A stretch of 64,000 nucleotides of DNA. Source: Parietaria judaica (taxonomy: Eukaryota > Streptophyta > Magnoliopsida > Rosales > Urticaceae). The stretch spans positions 14,088,606 through 14,152,605 of the forward strand of contig OX940865.1 in the NCBI GenBank assembly GCA_954871525.1. The letters run 5' to 3'. The notes under the pieces are model-generated. The model was not told where the DNA came from. It ran no database searches and worked only from the letters and a program-made list of their open reading frames with translations. The translations under genes were made by a program, and so were the position numbers. This document shows positions 1 through 11,531 of this stretch, one piece after another (position 1 is the stretch's first letter; each line of letters opens with the position of its first letter).

Positions 1-1
1 C

Positions 2-649
2 GTAGGTTACGCTCAGTTTGGAGACGGAAAAGAAGCTCTCAAACTCTTTAGAACGATGAAAGATTTCAGCGTAAACCCTAATGCAGTCACGTTTGTTGGG
101 GTTCTAACTGCTTGCAGCCATGTTGGATTGGTGGAAGAAGGGAAGAGAGTCTTTAAAACAATGGAATCTGAACACGGGATTGTCCCGAACAAAGAGCACT
201 GCTCTTGTATGGTTGACTTGCTCGCTCGAGCAGGACGATTAAACGAGGCAGTTTACTTTATCGAGCAAATGGCTGTTGACTTTGAGCCCGACATTGTCGT
301 TTGGAAGACTCTCTTGGCCGCCTGCAAAACCTTAGGGAATCTTGAGATCGGCAAAATGGCGGCCGAAAAAATAATCGAACTCGATCCGTCGAACTCGGCC
401 GCTCACGTTTTGCTCTGCAATATTCACGCTTCTTCTGGGAAATGGGAAGAAGTTGCGAAAATCAGAGGATTGATGAGAGAAAATGGAGTTAGGAAAACTC
501 CTGGTCAAAGCTGGATCCAAGTCAAGGGTTTGACCCACACGTTTTCCGCCGAAGATACGTTGCATTCCGAGCGAGAGAAAATATACGAAATGCTCGAAGA
601 ATTGTGGCTGCAAATGTCGGATGAAGATCACGATCCACTCGAGCTGTAG
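2..649 (+). CDS. Pentatricopeptide repeat protein, PLS class with E/E+ tail (C-terminal part, 5' end outside window)
   Basis: The reading frame is open from base 2, so the gene continues leftward out of the window; the Met at 56 is internal. The visible 215 codons run to a TAG at 647-649. They contain PPR helices (ACSHVGLVEEGKRVF, then CMVDLLARAGRLNEAV), followed by the conserved E-motif start VVWKTLLAAC and an E+ segment with SWIQVKG and HSERE. There is no DYW deaminase domain after E+. PLS-class PPR proteins normally enter mitochondria or plastids and bind organellar RNA, and E/E+ types usually specify C-to-U editing sites with a separate DYW partner. That role is family knowledge; targeting cannot be judged because the N-terminus is missing. 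A decayed copy of the last part of this gene lies about 1.2 kb downstream. Confidence 0.93.
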   Translation, partial: VGYAQFGDGKEALKLFRTMKDFSVNPNAVTFVGVLTACSHVGLVEEGKRVFKTMESEHGIVPNKEHCSCMVDLLARAGRLNEAVYFIEQMAVDFEPDIVVWKTLLAACKTLGNLEIGKMAAEKIIELDPSNSAAHVLLCNIHASSGKWEEVAKIRGLMRENGVRKTPGQSWIQVKGLTHTFSAEDTLHSEREKIYEMLEELWLQMSDEDHDPLEL

Positions 650-1640
650 GATTTAACATTCATCTAACATGCCCTAATGGCTCACCCAAGAAATTTTGCG
701 GCTTATGAAACCGGATTTTTTTCTTCATTTCGGCAAAAACCGAGCTAGTCACTCTAAAGTTTAGGCCACCAGAAAATATTCTTTAAAAAAGCAAATACAC
801 TTTCCAATAACAAACACATCTATTATTATTTTTTTCTTTTATCTTTCCCCAAAAATCTAAGATTCAGACACAACCGAATGGAATGGAAAAAACGCACTCT
901 CACCAACGAAGCCGTTCTATGATCATTCATTCTATATAATGCTATTTTATCATACATACCATAGTTAAGACTTCAATTAAGTTGTCATCTAATTTCGATA
1001 ATTCATTAGGCATTGCAAGGATGAAACTTAATCTATTATCAAATTGAGATATTCATTGCTTGAAAATGACTCTTGACCAAAAAAAATTTTAACGTTTAAA
1101 CATTTGTTCTGGTTCAATACTTGTCGACTATAACAAGTCGAATATAAGTTGCATATTCGTACTCCACAGCCGGTGACCTTGCAAATCTCCCGGGGGAGTC
1201 AGTTCCAGTACAGTGAGCATGTTCGGTGTCGATACAAGAGGCCATACTATTCTTCTCTAGGCTCGAGACGTTCTATATAGTCGTTACAGCTATTTTGTTC
1301 TTTATTAAGAAAGTTAGCGCGCTTAAAAGACATGGTGTCGCAACAAATACTTTAATCTTGTCGGTAATTAGAAATTAATGATGAATTATCGATGTGGGAC
1401 TTCTGTGAAAAGTTTGCTAATCAACTACTTAAATGCAACCTTTTCAGTTTGAGTAACTATCAATGAAAGCTTACACAAATTATTTGATGCGGACTAGTTG
1501 CGGACTAGTTTGTATAGTGGTCGATTGGTCTAATGTAATTAACTCGATTGTTCATTACAACGTTCACTTAATTTTTGTGGTGATTTTTCAAATTCATACA
1601 CTATGATTGTCTATTGAGTTCGTCAGTGCATATAATATTT
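650..1640. other. Intergenic spacer after the PPR gene, partly duplicated downstream
   Basis: No gene is visible. The first part is the 3' flank of the PPR gene. Segments here recur in diverged form after the pseudogene: the stretch around 970-1070 resembles 2143-2240, and 1127-1165 resembles 2298-2340. The interval 1166-1640 has no recognisable coding content or transposon ends. Confidence 0.6.
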
Positions 1641-1875
1641 TTAGATGTTCACACTCTTCTCTTAGGTAATGGGAAGAAGTTGCGAGAAATAGAGGATTGA
1701 TGAGATAAAACGGTGTTAGGAAAACTCCGGGTCAAAGCTGGATCCGTGTGAAGGGTTTGACCCACGTGTTTTCGGCCGAAGATACGTTTCATTACGAGAG
1801 GGAGAAAATATGCGAAACGCTTGAAGAACTATGGCTGCAAATGACGGATGATAATCTCGATCCGCTCCAGCCAGA
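1641..1875 (+). pseudogene. Decayed tandem copy of the PPR gene tail
   Basis: This stretch aligns base for base with 410-650 of the PPR gene at high identity (for example GTCAAAGCTGGATCC and GAAGATACGTT in both). It covers the E/E+ tail only. It is dead: the codon after the second conserved ATGAGA has become TAA, there is no upstream reading frame, and the original stop region has drifted. The 3' flanking DNA was copied with it. It is a truncated segmental duplication, not a separate gene. Confidence 0.88.
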
Positions 1876-2129
1876 TTTCTTGGCTTATGACTGGATATTT
1901 TTTTTCTAGCCGAATCCGAGCGAGTCTTCTACGGTTAACTTTTTTAGTTTCCACTAGTAACAATCATATACTATCTTTTCTTTCATCTTTACCCGGAAAA
2001 ACCGAACTCGCATAAGCAGCTCCTCTGTGCTCATTCTTATAAATGTGATAGTCCAGACTTTTTTTGTTTGGGTTTTAGAATACCTATTATATGAACATAT
2101 TGTTATGTTCTCAGGTGTATTATAATTAT

Positions 2130-2590
2130 ACATACAATAATATTAATTCGATTAATTTCTCCTCCAATTTCAATGATCATTTGGCATTGAAAGGAAAGAA
2201 CTTACTCTATTATCAAATTAAGAAATTCATAAGTTGACAACTAGACTTAAACAACTAAATCAAAACGGTAACATCCGCTTCCGTACAAATACTCATTGAC
2301 TATAACTAATCGAATATAAGTCGTATAATTTGTAGCCTATAGTCAGAAGATGAAACAAAACGAAAGGCCAAAGAGGGTACACTAGTTGGATCCGGCAAGG
2401 GCGTTTTCGTCATTCTTTGGCACATGTAATGTTAACTCCCCGAATATTAGAAGTCGTATAGAAATTGCGTAATTTGTTGCCTACAAGCACGAAAGATGAA
2501 ACAAAAATAAAACAAAACAAAACAAAACAAAAAAACAATAGATGATACACTGGCTATTTTCGGCGAGGGCGTTTGCCTTATTGGTTTGGG
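2130..2590. repeat. Duplicated PPR/helicase junction DNA (two imperfect copies)
   Basis: Two copies of the region just beyond the helicase stop codon lie in tandem: about 2298-2430 and about 2436-2590. Shared landmarks are AAGTCGTATA, AATTTGT-GCCTA, GATGAAACAAAA, a GATACACT/GTACACT block and GCRAGGGCGTTT. The right copy includes the true last codons of the helicase gene, so the left copy is a relic of its 3' end. An (AAAAC)n tract sits at about 2503-2535. Confidence 0.7.
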
Positions 2591-5500
2591 GTGGTGGAGA
2601 TGGATTCTCTCCGTGGCCGATGCTTCCTCCACTTCTTCTGGTTTAAGGCCAAAGCCCAAGGTGGGAATTCCGAGCCCGAGCTTTTCATCGCCTTGGCTAT
2701 GTTCCTCAAGAACGGGATATCATCCTCCGTATACAATGTAATAGCTTCCCCACTCCTCCCCGCTCTACCGGATCGACCTACACAGAAACTCAAAAAGCTT
2801 TAACTGTGAATTAAACGTTAATTTCTTGATTTTATTTAGTTTTCTTTCATAATTAATTAGTTTAGTATTAGGGCTTCTAGTACCGACTACAGGTCAATAT
2901 AGCATTACATAAATCGCTAGAAGCAGTTTGAGATAAAGTAACGTACCTATCCTATGAATATACGCAGAAGTCGAGTCTGGAAAATCGTAATTGATCACGC
3001 AGTTGATCCCTTTGAAATCCATACCCCGAGCAATAACGTCGGTGGCGATTAAAACCCATGTTTTGCCTGCTCGGAAGTTATCAACAGCATCGTCTCTCTG
3101 TAGCCATTAAAGTTATTTACAAAAAGAACATATATGTAAGAATAGTAATACAATTACGAGCAATTTCAAAGCACACGTTTTCTCCCTGAACATTGTGCAT
3201 TGCATGTGGCTTAAAATTTTACGGAAACCATCAATTGTTTGACGGTTGGAGGAAATTGCTAAAAAAAATTACAAGTTCATAAGGGAAACTACTACTACTA
3301 CGACCAAAAAAAAGAAGTTTAAACGGGAGAAACTACACAACATGAGAAGTTCAACGAGAATATCTGATGATTATTCTACAATGAACTGCCCGCTTGCGTA
3401 TAACTTGAAAAGACACCGCAGGGTCTTTTAATTTTTCATCAAAGAAGGAATAGGTAGAACCGAGGAAGAGAGTTACTTCTGATTGAGATAAATCCGAATG
3501 GATAACGTCGACTCTGATGTTGTCGGCTACCAGCTCGGAATAGAGTTCCTTAGCTCGCTCCTTGCTTTGGACGAAAATCAAGACCGGCGGATTCAGCCTC
3601 TACTAACAAGGAAAACGAATAAAACAGCAACACATAAGCGTGGGAAATCGGGATATTTTCCGATACATTCAAAAAGCCAAATGCCTATTATTCTTACATG
3701 AAGATGACCTAAATCAGTTCTGAACATAAGCAAATTAGATATTCTTCCACTTCCACAAACCCTAATCGCCCCTTAGCTTTGAGAGAGATTAGGATAATTG
3801 GTCGAAAGATAATCTCTATTAGTGAGAAAGACGAAGACCCATTTATAGGTAGGTCATTAACTACTTACAATCGGTTTCTTGAAACAGTTTTTTTTTTTTT
3901 CCTTTCTTAATTGCAACTTAAAACTGAATCTGAATTGCAAAAAAAAAATAACATAACATAACTTGAAAAATACCCAAGCCTAGGGCCCATTCCACAAATT
4001 TTCCGGCCCAATGGTACACACCTCTTCGATAAGTCTTATCAAAGAACCGATACGTATAAAAAGCTCCTACCCCACCCAATTCACGGAAATCTAATACCTA
4101 ATTAAAGCGAAAGACATAATCTGTGCCTCGGAAATTATCACAAGATTCCTTATACCTCTGCAAAGCTTTGACGAAGTGCGAGAAGCTTTCCTTCTTCACT
4201 TCCCGCAAATACCAGCTTCTGCTTTACATTTTCGGAGGCTGCATTCCTGTTCAAAAACGATTTGTTGTGTGACAATTAATCAAATGAATACACGAATTTG
4301 TTTTATGATGTCATTAATGATGTAATAAATAGCGATGAAGCTTACTTTCTACCAATAACAATGCGTACGGCATCGTGCATTATAGTTCGTGCAAGCTGTT
4401 CAACACTATCGGGCAAAGTGGCACTGAATAACGCGCGTACTATTGAAGGATTAGAGCATGCTTTGACTATTGCATCGATCTGCTTAACTAATCCGAGTTC
4501 AAACAGCTTATCGGATTCATCTAAAACAAGATACTCGACCCTGCATAAAACGAGTTCAAAAAAATAAGTAAATTACAAATGAAGTGTTGCCTTCTAAACT
4601 TGTGCTTAAAATTCACATAGTGAATCTGGAAATGGAAACGGAAAACCCGAAAAATCAGAAAAATCCAGGTTTATTTGTTTCAGTACCGTTTTCTTCCATA
4701 CCAGAATCTGGTTTGCCATTACCGGTTTTATGACTTTTTATTCTTACTTTTGGCCTTAGGATTACATGTTATTTGCCTTTACAGTATTGAGCGTGTTATT
4801 ATTATTTGAAAGGTTAACACTGTTATCGTTATACAGAAAAAATGCCTATCAAGTTTCAGAAGAGCGATAGAAGTATAATGACTTACTTGCTTAGCTTGAG
4901 TTTCTTTTTCCGGATGGCAAACTTTAACCGAAGCGGAGTAGATATCAGTATATCGCAAGTGAACTTTGACAAGTCACCACTTCTGATGAGCTGTTTAGAC
5001 ATTAACTTTATGCCGAATGTACTTCCCTCGGCAAATTTTTTACACTCCCTCAATGTTTGAGTGGCTAATTCACGAGAAGGGCAAAGAATAACGGCTCTGA
5101 TGGCATCTTTTGAAGGACGCTGATTATGGAAAGGCACTTTGGTATCACTTATAAAATCAACATTTGTATACTACTTTATAATTTATAGAAAACGAAATAC
5201 CTTAAGTTTCATAAGGATGGGACAGACAAAAGCCAATGTTTTCCCAGACCCGGTAGGAGCACATGCAAAGCATTCCCTTCCCTATGAAAGATACAAGTTA
5301 TAAATTATAAATATTTGAGAGATTGTAATTTTTCTGTGAGCAAAAAAAATTCTAGCACCTGAATTTTAATATTGACTACTAAGAAGCAAAATTTTAGCTA
5401 TCGAACAAGAAAATGTACAAAGGAAGTAAACAAGGACAAAATCTTGGAAGTAGGATGTAACACCATACAGATAAGAGAAGCGGCATCGCCTGCCTCTGGA

Positions 5501-6606
5501 TCGCAGTTGGTTCTTCAAATCCAATTTCTTCTAAATTGCGTAATAATTTCGCATTGCATCCAAATCTGTAAAAAGTACCGAATTAGCTTCTCCATTCATA
5601 AACAATAAGGTGTTTATATGGGTAATCGAAAAAAAAATATCAGCATATATGATTCTAGGGAACTTCAAAAGAGAGTTATGGTAATGGACACCAAACGAAA
5701 AAGCCACGAAGCATGAAACATGACGTTAACAAAGCTTAATATACCGAGAGAATCAACGGAAATTATGTATGTGACGCTGACAACAAAAATTACGCGCAGA
5801 AAAAGAAAAATGAAACGTTATGAACTCTTGAGGAAAAAGAAAATACCTCGAGCTCAATTCTGCAAAATCTTGAAGTGGCGAAGGAATGTTGCTTCCTGAA
5901 ACGTGAATGCCGTGTGCCTTCCGGAAGAGCAAATCTCTCTAGCCTCGCAAAGAAAGCAAATCGCCATTACTTTTAAGCACGAATCAAAAGCATCACTTCG
6001 AATGACGGAAACGAACTAGACAAAACCTCGTGCTGCCGATTGAGTTTCTTCTTCTCCAAGGCACTTAGATCCTTAGGTTGCTTATCCTCTTCTTCTTCAG
6101 GCTCGGGTTCACCGGACTTCGAACTCTTAAAGACGCGAATTCCCTCCACATCCTCTGTTCATCCACGGATACCGAAACCGTAGAATTGAATGAGTAAGTT
6201 CTTATACCACCAACTGACTTTTCAACAGAATGCCAACATAAATAACTTACCGGAGCTCGCAGCTTTTCGCTTTCTCTTCTTTGCGCTAACTCTCTTCTTG
6301 TTTTCGACCTCATTTTCCTCTTCTTCTACGGTTTCGTCTTCGACAATTACCGGTTCCTCAATAGATTTTTCACCCTCTTTCTTCTCCTGAACAACATCCA
6401 AGTGAAATGACGTCAAAACTGTCACAGTACTTTCTCGAGAACCAAACAGAAAGCACCTTAAACTAAAAAGTGGCATTCTTTCGCCATTGTTGACGAGGAA
6501 TACAGCTCAAAAGGAGAAGCGAAACCTGGAATCTGGCGAAGTCGGAGGAGAATTTCTTGCGGTTGAAGCTGATTCCGGCGAAGAGAAATGAAGCGCCTTT
6601 GTCCAT
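2578..6606 (-). CDS. RH57: DEAD-box ATP-dependent RNA helicase, RH57/Rok1 type, 12 exons, 535 aa
   Basis: Exons on the minus strand: 6606-6526, 6386-6251, 6154-6027, 5938-5847, 5565-5469, 5281-5201, 5119-4887, 4540-4346, 4246-4156, 3599-3477, 3097-2947 and 2777-2578. All junctions are GT-AG and the phases close to an uninterrupted 536-codon frame. Motifs in order: Q motif (about 162-169, FEEPTAIQ), Walker A APTGSGKT (186-193), Ia PSRELA (219-224), DEAD-box variant DESD (290-293), SAT (322-324), [10 protein letters not shown] (438-447) and HRIGRSGR (467-474). The acidic/basic N-terminus and the C-terminal basic tail ending SISTTPNQ match plant RH57, the orthologue of yeast Rok1. That family acts in the nucleolus in 18S rRNA/40S subunit assembly. 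Length is close to the usual (about 540 aa). Intron 7 (about 4600-4840) holds a decayed repeat rich in GGAAA/CCGG. The gene looks intact. Confidence 0.95.
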
Positions 6607-7427
6607 GGTTGAGGTAGAATACAGAATCTGACAGCACCGGATGCTTTGTAAGAGCTATTCAAAGACCATGGAAGCTTGGAAACCCTAGAAAGCTCGAAGT
6701 TCGAATGGAATCGCCGAAGAGGGTAGGGTGGTCGAGAGAGAAGAGAGGGGTTGAGCCTCGCTTAAACCCTGGTCGTCACAACTCACAACCTTATGGAGCT
6801 GCTTCATGTCGTTTTACATTGATTACTTTTTTTTTCCGTCGTATTTGATGTTCTTGTCGCTTTTATTATTGTCACCTCGCAATTAAGCCGGAGAAAAATC
6901 TATATCCGTAAACATATCTGACTTTTAAATCCGAATCCGGATTCCAAGATATCATTCGGATACCAGTTTTATTATTTTGAAAAACCGAATATTCAGTATT
7001 CGGTTTTTAAACCCTATTTATTATTTTATTTTATTTTTCTTCTCTTTAATTTTTTTTTATTTTTTTTATGGAAAAGATGGCAAGAAATGTTTATTTTATG
7101 CATTTTTATTTTGAGACAGTGGTATGTACGTTTTTTATTTTTCATTACCCATATGCATGAAAAAAATTAGATTACTATTAGATTTGTACGGTTTTATGAC
7201 AATTTAGACTTGAGAAAATGTACGTATTTAATTTCTCTAATCGGATGCAGACTCCTGATCGAAAATAAATCCGTATTTAAAAAAAAATAAGTATCCAGTT
7301 TTTCGGATCTGGATACTGATAGTGATTTTCGGATATCCGGATTCGGATACCGGATAGTAAAAAAATATGGATATCCGCTTCGGTTTCGCCCCTACCTCAC
7401 ATGATCACCTTGACAGTCGATGATCAT
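6607..7427. repeat. Helicase promoter side plus an old degenerate repeat (about 6890-7396)
   Basis: Directly upstream of the helicase start is its 5' leader. From about 6890 to 7396 the DNA is full of diverged copies of GGATATCCGGATTCGGATA and its reverse complement. The right end CGAAACC..., read inward from CGCCCCTA, resembles hAT-type ends. A loose 8-base match (CCTCGCAA at about 6876-6883, CCTCACAT after 7396) could be an old TSD. No gene is seen. Confidence 0.45.
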
Positions 7428-7432
7428 GATTT

Positions 7433-9606
7433 TGTTGGATCGATATTAAACTTTTTAATATAAATAATGAACGTAACGAGTTACGGGGGAATTTCAAAAT
7501 TTCTTTTTAATATGAAAACAGATTTTCGACATATTAAAATAACCATAACGTTAAAAACGATTATCATACATGCAAAATAAATTTATTACGTAAACAACGA
7601 TTGGATAAAATTCCGGAAAATCATATAACACTTATAGGATTAAGAAGACTTACAAATCCGGAATTTATTCACGGTTTTTGTCGTCGATCTTCGCGAGTCG
7701 TCCCTCCGTCTTCAATCAAACAACCACGATGGATTCGATGCTATGGCTTTCGGATATTTTTGAGATGAAGAGAGTTGGCTCTTTATGGTCAAGAGAGGAA
7801 GAATCGAGAAACTTTTTCCTTAATATTTTCTCTCAAAGCTTGTACGCATACAATATGCGAGTTATAAACAAAAATCTTCTCTGTTGCTTTTTAAAAACTT
7901 GCGCATATGAGGCTATCAAGGCTTCGCTTTTAATCTGATTGTAGGCTTCCTTATATAGCCAACATGTAGAGTTTTAATTTAATCATTATTAATTTAAAAT
8001 TCCATAAGAATCGTGATCTGTTAAATATTCAACCAAGACCAAATCTTCTTTTACTTGTATGCGCATATGGTTTGATAGAGAAAGAAAAGATTCAAAAATT
8101 AATCATACGTATTAATTTAAACTTTTCTTTTATTAATTTTCTTTAATAATTCGCATGGCATAATCCAAGAATTAAGAATATGACGCATCATTGATCTTTA
8201 TTTTCTTGGATTAACCAATGAGAATTAAGGAATTAATTTTTTCTACCTTTATTTAAATTAAAATCGCATATTGTATAATTATCAATATAATTATATAAAC
8301 TGCTATTAATAAAGATGATTAATATAAAATAACTATTTATTTATTTAATCATGAGAAAATAATTACCACAGTATAAATCGCAATTTATACATAAGAGAAA
8401 ATTATCAAACCAATTTTGTACTTAAAAATATTTCAATTTAATAATTGAACTTAAAGTACGATTTCAATAAATCAACTTTACATATTTTCAATACTTATTT
8501 TGTTCATCAAAATCTCATCCGAAAGCCTAACATTGAGACCTCATGGACCCACATGAACGAAACTTTAGAATAAAACTCGGACACAAAAATTCACAAACTT
8601 TTCCCGAACTTTTAATTCTTAATATTGATCGATTCCACTAAAGGACCAATACTGACAATCTCTAAGTTCATATGCGTTCTTATTTCCGTTTGATGTGATA
8701 CAACTATTCTTCACACGGTCCACGGTGTATTTACGATATTACCCTTTGTGTGTATCATTAACTAAGAGGAATGTAAAGTTACCGTTTTACCTCATAGTCA
8801 TTATTTCATCAACTCCTTTGTTGTTTGTGAATGAGAAAAACGTAAAGTGAGATGTCACAACATGTCACATGTTTTATCCAGAGAAAATATTATTCAATGA
8901 GTACCAGGCCCGGTTTGTTCATTCACACTTCAAAGAACAAAGCATGATGTGATACTAAGGTCGTAGCATTCTTATAACACAAATTCCATATCTATGAATC
9001 ACATAATTCAACGAGACAGTATTATGACACCAACCGTCGGGTCTTTGATCCATCATTTGGATCTTGCCCATTGACTAGTCAAGTGTCACAAAGTGTCACA
9101 AGAAATTATGTACCCACTTCAGGATTTAGGTAATTACGAAAATACCCCTCGTTTGTGATTTTGAAGCTTCGAGTAATGAAACGGTTTTACCTCGAACTTC
9201 AAAGTGTCACAGGTCTAGTTCAGTGTCTTCATTAAGACATCAAGAATAAACTCCAGAGTCACAACTCTCAATATCACAAGATCCGATATCAGTAGTTTAT
9301 TCGAACAATCATTAATCGGATACGATTGCCCCATCGATCCTAAGATTGCTAACTGTTTATTTTAAACTTATCAAGAAGAGGTATCTTGTTAAGTCTGTAC
9401 TTAACTCTTCTTTCGTTGATGATAGTTTCAGGGCGTAGACATATATGCTTAAACACAAACTTAAATATATAAGAATGATTATTTAATCTTTATTTAATTT
9501 TCAGCAAAAGAAGATAATCGTATTATTACATCGAGTACTTTATTAATAAACTTGATTATTTGCTAAAAGGTCCTTCATGTCTCCTTTGTGGGCATAAATC
9601 CCAACA
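7433..9606. mobile_element. Solo LTR of a retrotransposon, with perfect 5-bp TSD
   Basis: The element starts TGTTGG and ends CCAACA, the usual inverted TG...CA LTR ends. It is flanked on both sides by GATTT (7428-7432 and 9607-9611). There are no internal gag/pol genes, no primer-binding site and no second copy of the terminus inside, so 2174 bp of LTR remain after recombination between two LTRs. Read from the minus strand it begins TGTTGGGATTTATGCCCACA, a start typical of copia-type plant LTRs, so the minus orientation is more likely. The superfamily is an inference. The short open frame at 7678-7938 has no recognisable product. Confidence 0.85.
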
Positions 9607-9611
9607 GATTT

Positions 9612-10821
9612 GGCATAACCTAACTTCTCATTTTTCAGAGAGCCGCAAATCCGACCAGTTTTCGGGATTCTTTCTCCAGTTGGCGCTGGTTTTAACGAGG
9701 ATATCAATTTCGTTATTGTTGTTTATCACCTGATGTCGTTTTTTTATCATTAAGGTTTTATCTTTTTTTTTTATATTATTATTATTCGCATGTTTTGCCA
9801 AATCATACGGTGATAGTTACAAATCCATACGTATTTATATACATGTGTTAAGATTGCGACCAAAATCGCTCAAAAAACTATATGTAACTACGTTAACATT
9901 ATCTCCCAAATGACATGTTTGTCGACAAAATCTTCCCAACGACACACTCCAAAAATGGACTTGGTGAGCATCGAACACACAATTTTTTGCTGTTCGTTAT
10001 ACTTGTTACAAACGTAACAAAGGGTACATGTATGAGACGATTCTCAAACGACATAAAAAGAGAGAAAAAAAAAAACACAGGAACGAGATTCAAATCTCTT
10101 AATAAGTGAAAGGTAAAATCTTAAAAAGATGGATGAGTTTAGACGCGGGTGCGGGGAAGCTTCATTGTGGGCGGATTATTGCTCGGTTGAAATGGTGCGT
10201 GGACGGTTGAGATCCTTTCAAAGCCCGACTGCTCACTCTTGTCAGGTGAAGTATGTTTCATAACTCCCCTTGATGCGCGTACGACGAGGTGGCTCTGGCG
10301 GAGGGTGTAGGTGCGTGCGCACATCCTAACAGCTTCCCGGTCGGAGGCGTAACTCCGAAGTTATTCACGACCTCAACATTCATACACATATTTCGAACGA
10401 TGTCTGAGCTCAAAAACGACAATATAGCGACAAACGACAAACATAGTTGACGCTGTGCTGCGTTCTCCACGTGTACACAAAGAAAACAGTTAAAACGACA
10501 AATACAGTTGAAAACAGACAGCCGACACTCTCCAACTACTCGAACTCAGCGGTGTTCTTCCCGTGTAGTCCACGTGTCGCGCTCTCGTTGGTCAAGCTCG
10601 CAACTTTCTCGGGAAACAAACACCTCCTCAGCATCTTCCATTTCCAACACGTTCCAGAATCTCTCAGCTAGGAAACCCTAGCCTCGCACTTTCCCATTCT
10701 TTATTAGTAATCCCTAATCTCCCACATTCCTTCGATTCTCTCTCTCCCTCCGGAAGCAATCGAACCCTAATCGACCCTCCATCCCCCCTCCGATTCGAAA
10801 CCCTAGCTGCTCCTGTCCGCC
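9612..10821. promoter_or_regulatory. Upstream region of the phosphatase gene with two G-boxes
   Basis: No gene is seen. Base composition rises from AT-rich to GC-rich toward 10100-10800. Two CACGTG G-boxes are at 10468-10473 and 10571-10576; the second reads CACGTGTC, an ABRE-like form bound by bZIP factors. The leader before the ATG is a CT-rich run typical of plant 5'UTRs. TATA and transcription start were not located with certainty. Confidence 0.5.
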
Positions 10822-11490
10822 ATGGAAGCTCCGCTCCTGAAGGCCGTGACCTTGACGCACGTGCGGTACCAGAGGGGCGACCAGCTCGGCCACTTCCTCG
10901 CCTGGGTCTCCCTCGTCCCCGTCTTCATCAGCCTCGGCGGCTTCTTCGCGCACATCCTCTTCCGGCGGGAGCTCCAGGCCATCTTCCTAGGGCTAGGCTT
11001 CCTCATCTCGCAGTTCATCAACGAGCTCATCAAGACCTCCGTCCAGCAGGCGAGGCCTGAGACCTGCGCCATCCTCGAGACCTGCGATTCTCACGGCTGG
11101 CCCTCCAGCCACTCGCAGTACATGTTCTTCTTCGCGATCTACTTCACGCTCCTCACCTGCAAGGTCACCGCGGTGTGGCACCCGGCGAAGAAGGCCTTCG
11201 TCAACGCGCTGCACTGGTCGCTCGCCGTCCTGACTATGTTCTCGCGCGTCTACCTCGGCTACCACACTGTGGCGCAGGTCTTCGCGGGCGCTGCGCTCGG
11301 GATCGTGCTCGGGGCCTTGTGGTACTGGTTCGTGAACTATGTTGTCCACGATTACTTCCCCGCGATCGAGGAGAGCTTGATCGGGAGGTGGTTCTACGTC
11401 AAGGACACTTCGCACATCCCCAATGTGATGAAGTTCGAGTACGACAATGCCAGGGCTGCGAGGAAGGCTGTGGAGTCGAAGTGCGATTGA
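10822..11490 (+). CDS. LPPG: Lipid phosphate phosphatase gamma / dolichyl-diphosphate phosphatase-like, PAP2 family
   Basis: A single coding exon of 222 codons from ATG 10822 to TGA 11488-11490. The PAP2 signature is complete: K71-x6-RP (78-79), PSSH (94-97) and SR (141-142)-x5-H148, followed three residues on by Q152 where many PAP2 enzymes have Asp. The Gln form (SRVYLxYHT..Q) is, from memory, usual for the DOLPP1/LPPgamma branch. About four or five hydrophobic segments lie between residues 25 and 175. The family removes phosphate from phosphatidate or dolichyl diphosphate at plastid or ER membranes. The coding sequence is strikingly GC-rich at third positions, unlike its AT-rich neighbours, which also keeps the antisense frame open. 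A donor (CTGG|GTGAGT) 41 bases after the stop suggests a 3'UTR intron. Confidence 0.93.
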   Translation: MEAPLLKAVTLTHVRYQRGDQLGHFLAWVSLVPVFISLGGFFAHILFRRELQAIFLGLGFLISQFINELIKTSVQQARPETCAILETCDSHGWPSSHSQYMFFFAIYFTLLTCKVTAVWHPAKKAFVNALHWSLAVLTMFSRVYLGYHTVAQVFAGAALGIVLGALWYWFVNYVVHDYFPAIEESLIGRWFYVKDTSHIPNVMKFEYDNARAARKAVESKCD

Positions 11491-11531
11491 TCCATCAATC
11501 AAGAGAACAGCGACGACACAAAACGATCTGG

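Noticed and set aside
7678..7938. 86-codon open frame
   Set aside because: It lies wholly inside the solo LTR and matches no retrotransposon protein.
10993..11502. 169-codon antisense open frame across the LPPgamma coding exon
   Set aside because: It is the byproduct of GC-rich third positions in the real gene; its residues resemble no family and it lacks a transcript context.
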